6,567 bases of DNA from Deltaproteobacteria bacterium. GTDB taxonomy: Bacteria; Myxococcota_A; UBA796. Where the stretch lies: positions 1 to 6,567 of the forward strand of contig PALY01000078.1 in assembly GCA_002707085.1 (NCBI GenBank), given 5' to 3'. The position numbers and the translations under genes were made by a program. This document shows, in pieces, positions 5,645-6,567 of this stretch. Under the pieces are notes generated by a model, which saw nothing but the letters and a program-made list of their open reading frames with translations, had not been told where the DNA came from and searched no databases. The stretch's first letter is position 1, and each line of letters opens with the position of its first letter.

Positions 5645-6567
5645 ATGATGCGTCCGCTCTTTTTTCTTTCTTTTCTCGCTGTTGCATGCAGCGACCAAAA
5701 CTTCAGTAAAGTCGATGGTTCCGATGGTGTTCGTGGACCTGCCATTCAGGTGGACCCCAATTTTTTGGAATTCGGGTCTCTCCGGGAAGGTGAAGAAGAG
5801 ATCAAGACCTTCATGATCTCCAGTGTTGGTGAAGAAAGTCTTCAGATTGAGAACATTCGCATTGATTCGGAAGCACCGAGTTTCACGATTCTCACGGATG
5901 TGACAGGGCTGGTTCTACCGATTGGTGACAGCACCGAAATCGACGTTGCATTTACACCAATGGCTGCTCACGAACAGACCGCGCAGGCGATTGTGACAAG
6001 TAACGCGGCACGAAACACAGAAATGCCTGTTGAATTGTTGGGAACGGGCGCCATTTCTGAACTGCAAATCAGTCCTGATCCTTTGGACATGGGAACAACC
6101 TACGTTGGGTGTCAGAAAGACAATGAACTTGAACTGACAAACATTGGTACAGATGCATTAGAAATCTATGAAGTCACGCATGATGGAGCTTCTTTTTCTC
6201 TGGCGTCTGCGTTGGATTTACCGTTGACCCTGGAGCCCGATGAGGCCGTCAGTGTGTACCTCAACTTTGAGCCACAAGATCGTGATGAAGTGGAAGGTAC
6301 GTTGACTGTGACTTCAAGCGAACCATTGGGTGTGCGGGAAGCCACACAGTTTGGTTCCGGCGACTTTGCGGCCGAGTACGACGATGAATGGGTTGTCCCC
6401 GCCGATCCTCCATCCGACATTATTTTCTACGTCGATCAAAGTTGTTCGATGGATGATGACCAAGCGCGACTCGCGAGCAACTTCTCGACATTCATTTCTG
6501 AATTGAACACCTATTCGACGGACTGGCAGATCATTGTCGCGAACAACGATAATGGCTGCAACTCGCA
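5645..6567 (+). CDS. ASH-ASH-vWA surface lipoprotein, N-terminal part (3' truncated by window)
   Basis: The frame stays open for 307 codons to the window edge. The protein starts with a short lipoprotein signal: Arg3, a Phe/Leu-rich core at 5-13, and LAVAC with the lipidated Cys at 15, so it should be anchored at a membrane and exposed outside the cytoplasm. Two ASH/choice-of-anchor-D type beta-sandwich repeats follow, at about 34-136 (opens IQVDPNFLEFG, closes LLGTGA) and 140-239 (opens LQISPDPLDMG, closes FGSG). A von Willebrand A domain begins at about 258 with IIFYVDQSCSM; Asp264, Ser266 and Ser268 form the first part of the metal-dependent adhesion site (DxSxS). Cys267 and Cys305 could form a disulfide. 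Such proteins are common in Myxococcota-like genomes and are presumed to act in surface adhesion or assembly; the specific partner is unknown. The rest of the vWA domain and any C-terminal domains are outside the window. Confidence 0.85.
   Translation, partial: MMRPLFFLSFLAVACSDQNFSKVDGSDGVRGPAIQVDPNFLEFGSLREGEEEIKTFMISSVGEESLQIENIRIDSEAPSFTILTDVTGLVLPIGDSTEIDVAFTPMAAHEQTAQAIVTSNAARNTEMPVELLGTGAISELQISPDPLDMGTTYVGCQKDNELELTNIGTDALEIYEVTHDGASFSLASALDLPLTLEPDEAVSVYLNFEPQDRDEVEGTLTVTSSEPLGVREATQFGSGDFAAEYDDEWVVPADPPSDIIFYVDQSCSMDDDQARLASNFSTFISELNTYSTDWQIIVANNDNGCNS

Noticed and set aside
6166..6420. An 84-codon open frame on the - strand opposite the ASH-vWA gene.
   Set aside because: It lies fully antisense to a convincing lipoprotein frame and shows no recognisable motif.

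Overview
The window looks like a piece of a bacterial chromosome of moderate GC content (roughly half, judged by eye). All genes lie on the + strand. The nearest fit is an aerobic, deltaproteobacteria-like lineage (Myxococcota, Bradymonadota or relatives). The reasons are a terminal-oxidase subunit followed by a diheme cytochrome c lipoprotein, a cytosolic-type malate dehydrogenase, and a lipoprotein with ASH/choice-of-anchor-D repeats followed by a von Willebrand A domain. This assignment is an inference from gene content; no rRNA or other phylogenetic marker is present.

Layout: (1) 1-351, the last 116 residues of a haem-copper oxidase subunit III; (2) 366-1355, a diheme cytochrome c lipoprotein; (3) 1447-4452, a 1001-residue cytoplasmic multidomain protein with two universal-stress domains, a rubredoxin-like zinc/iron ribbon, about six PCP_red (protochlorophyllide-reductase C-terminal type) repeats and a Cys-Pro-rich linker; (4) 4462-5442, malate dehydrogenase; (5) 5443-5644, an intergenic stretch with two hairpins in tandem, the second with a perfect 19-bp stem; (6) 5645-6567, the start of an ASH-ASH-vWA lipoprotein that runs off the window.

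The first four genes have gaps of 14, 91 and 9 bases and good Shine-Dalgarno sites, so they probably form one transcription unit ended by the hairpins after mdh. Functionally the set is respiratory: the oxidase and cytochrome c handle the terminal electron-transfer steps and malate dehydrogenase feeds NADH into the chain. The large USP/PCP_red protein has no described role that I know of. Its tetrapyrrole-associated repeats, rubredoxin knuckles and five extra Cys-Pro motifs, next to cytochrome genes, make a haem- or redox-linked role a reasonable hypothesis. It is the most interesting object here. The ASH-vWA gene after the hairpins is probably an unrelated unit.
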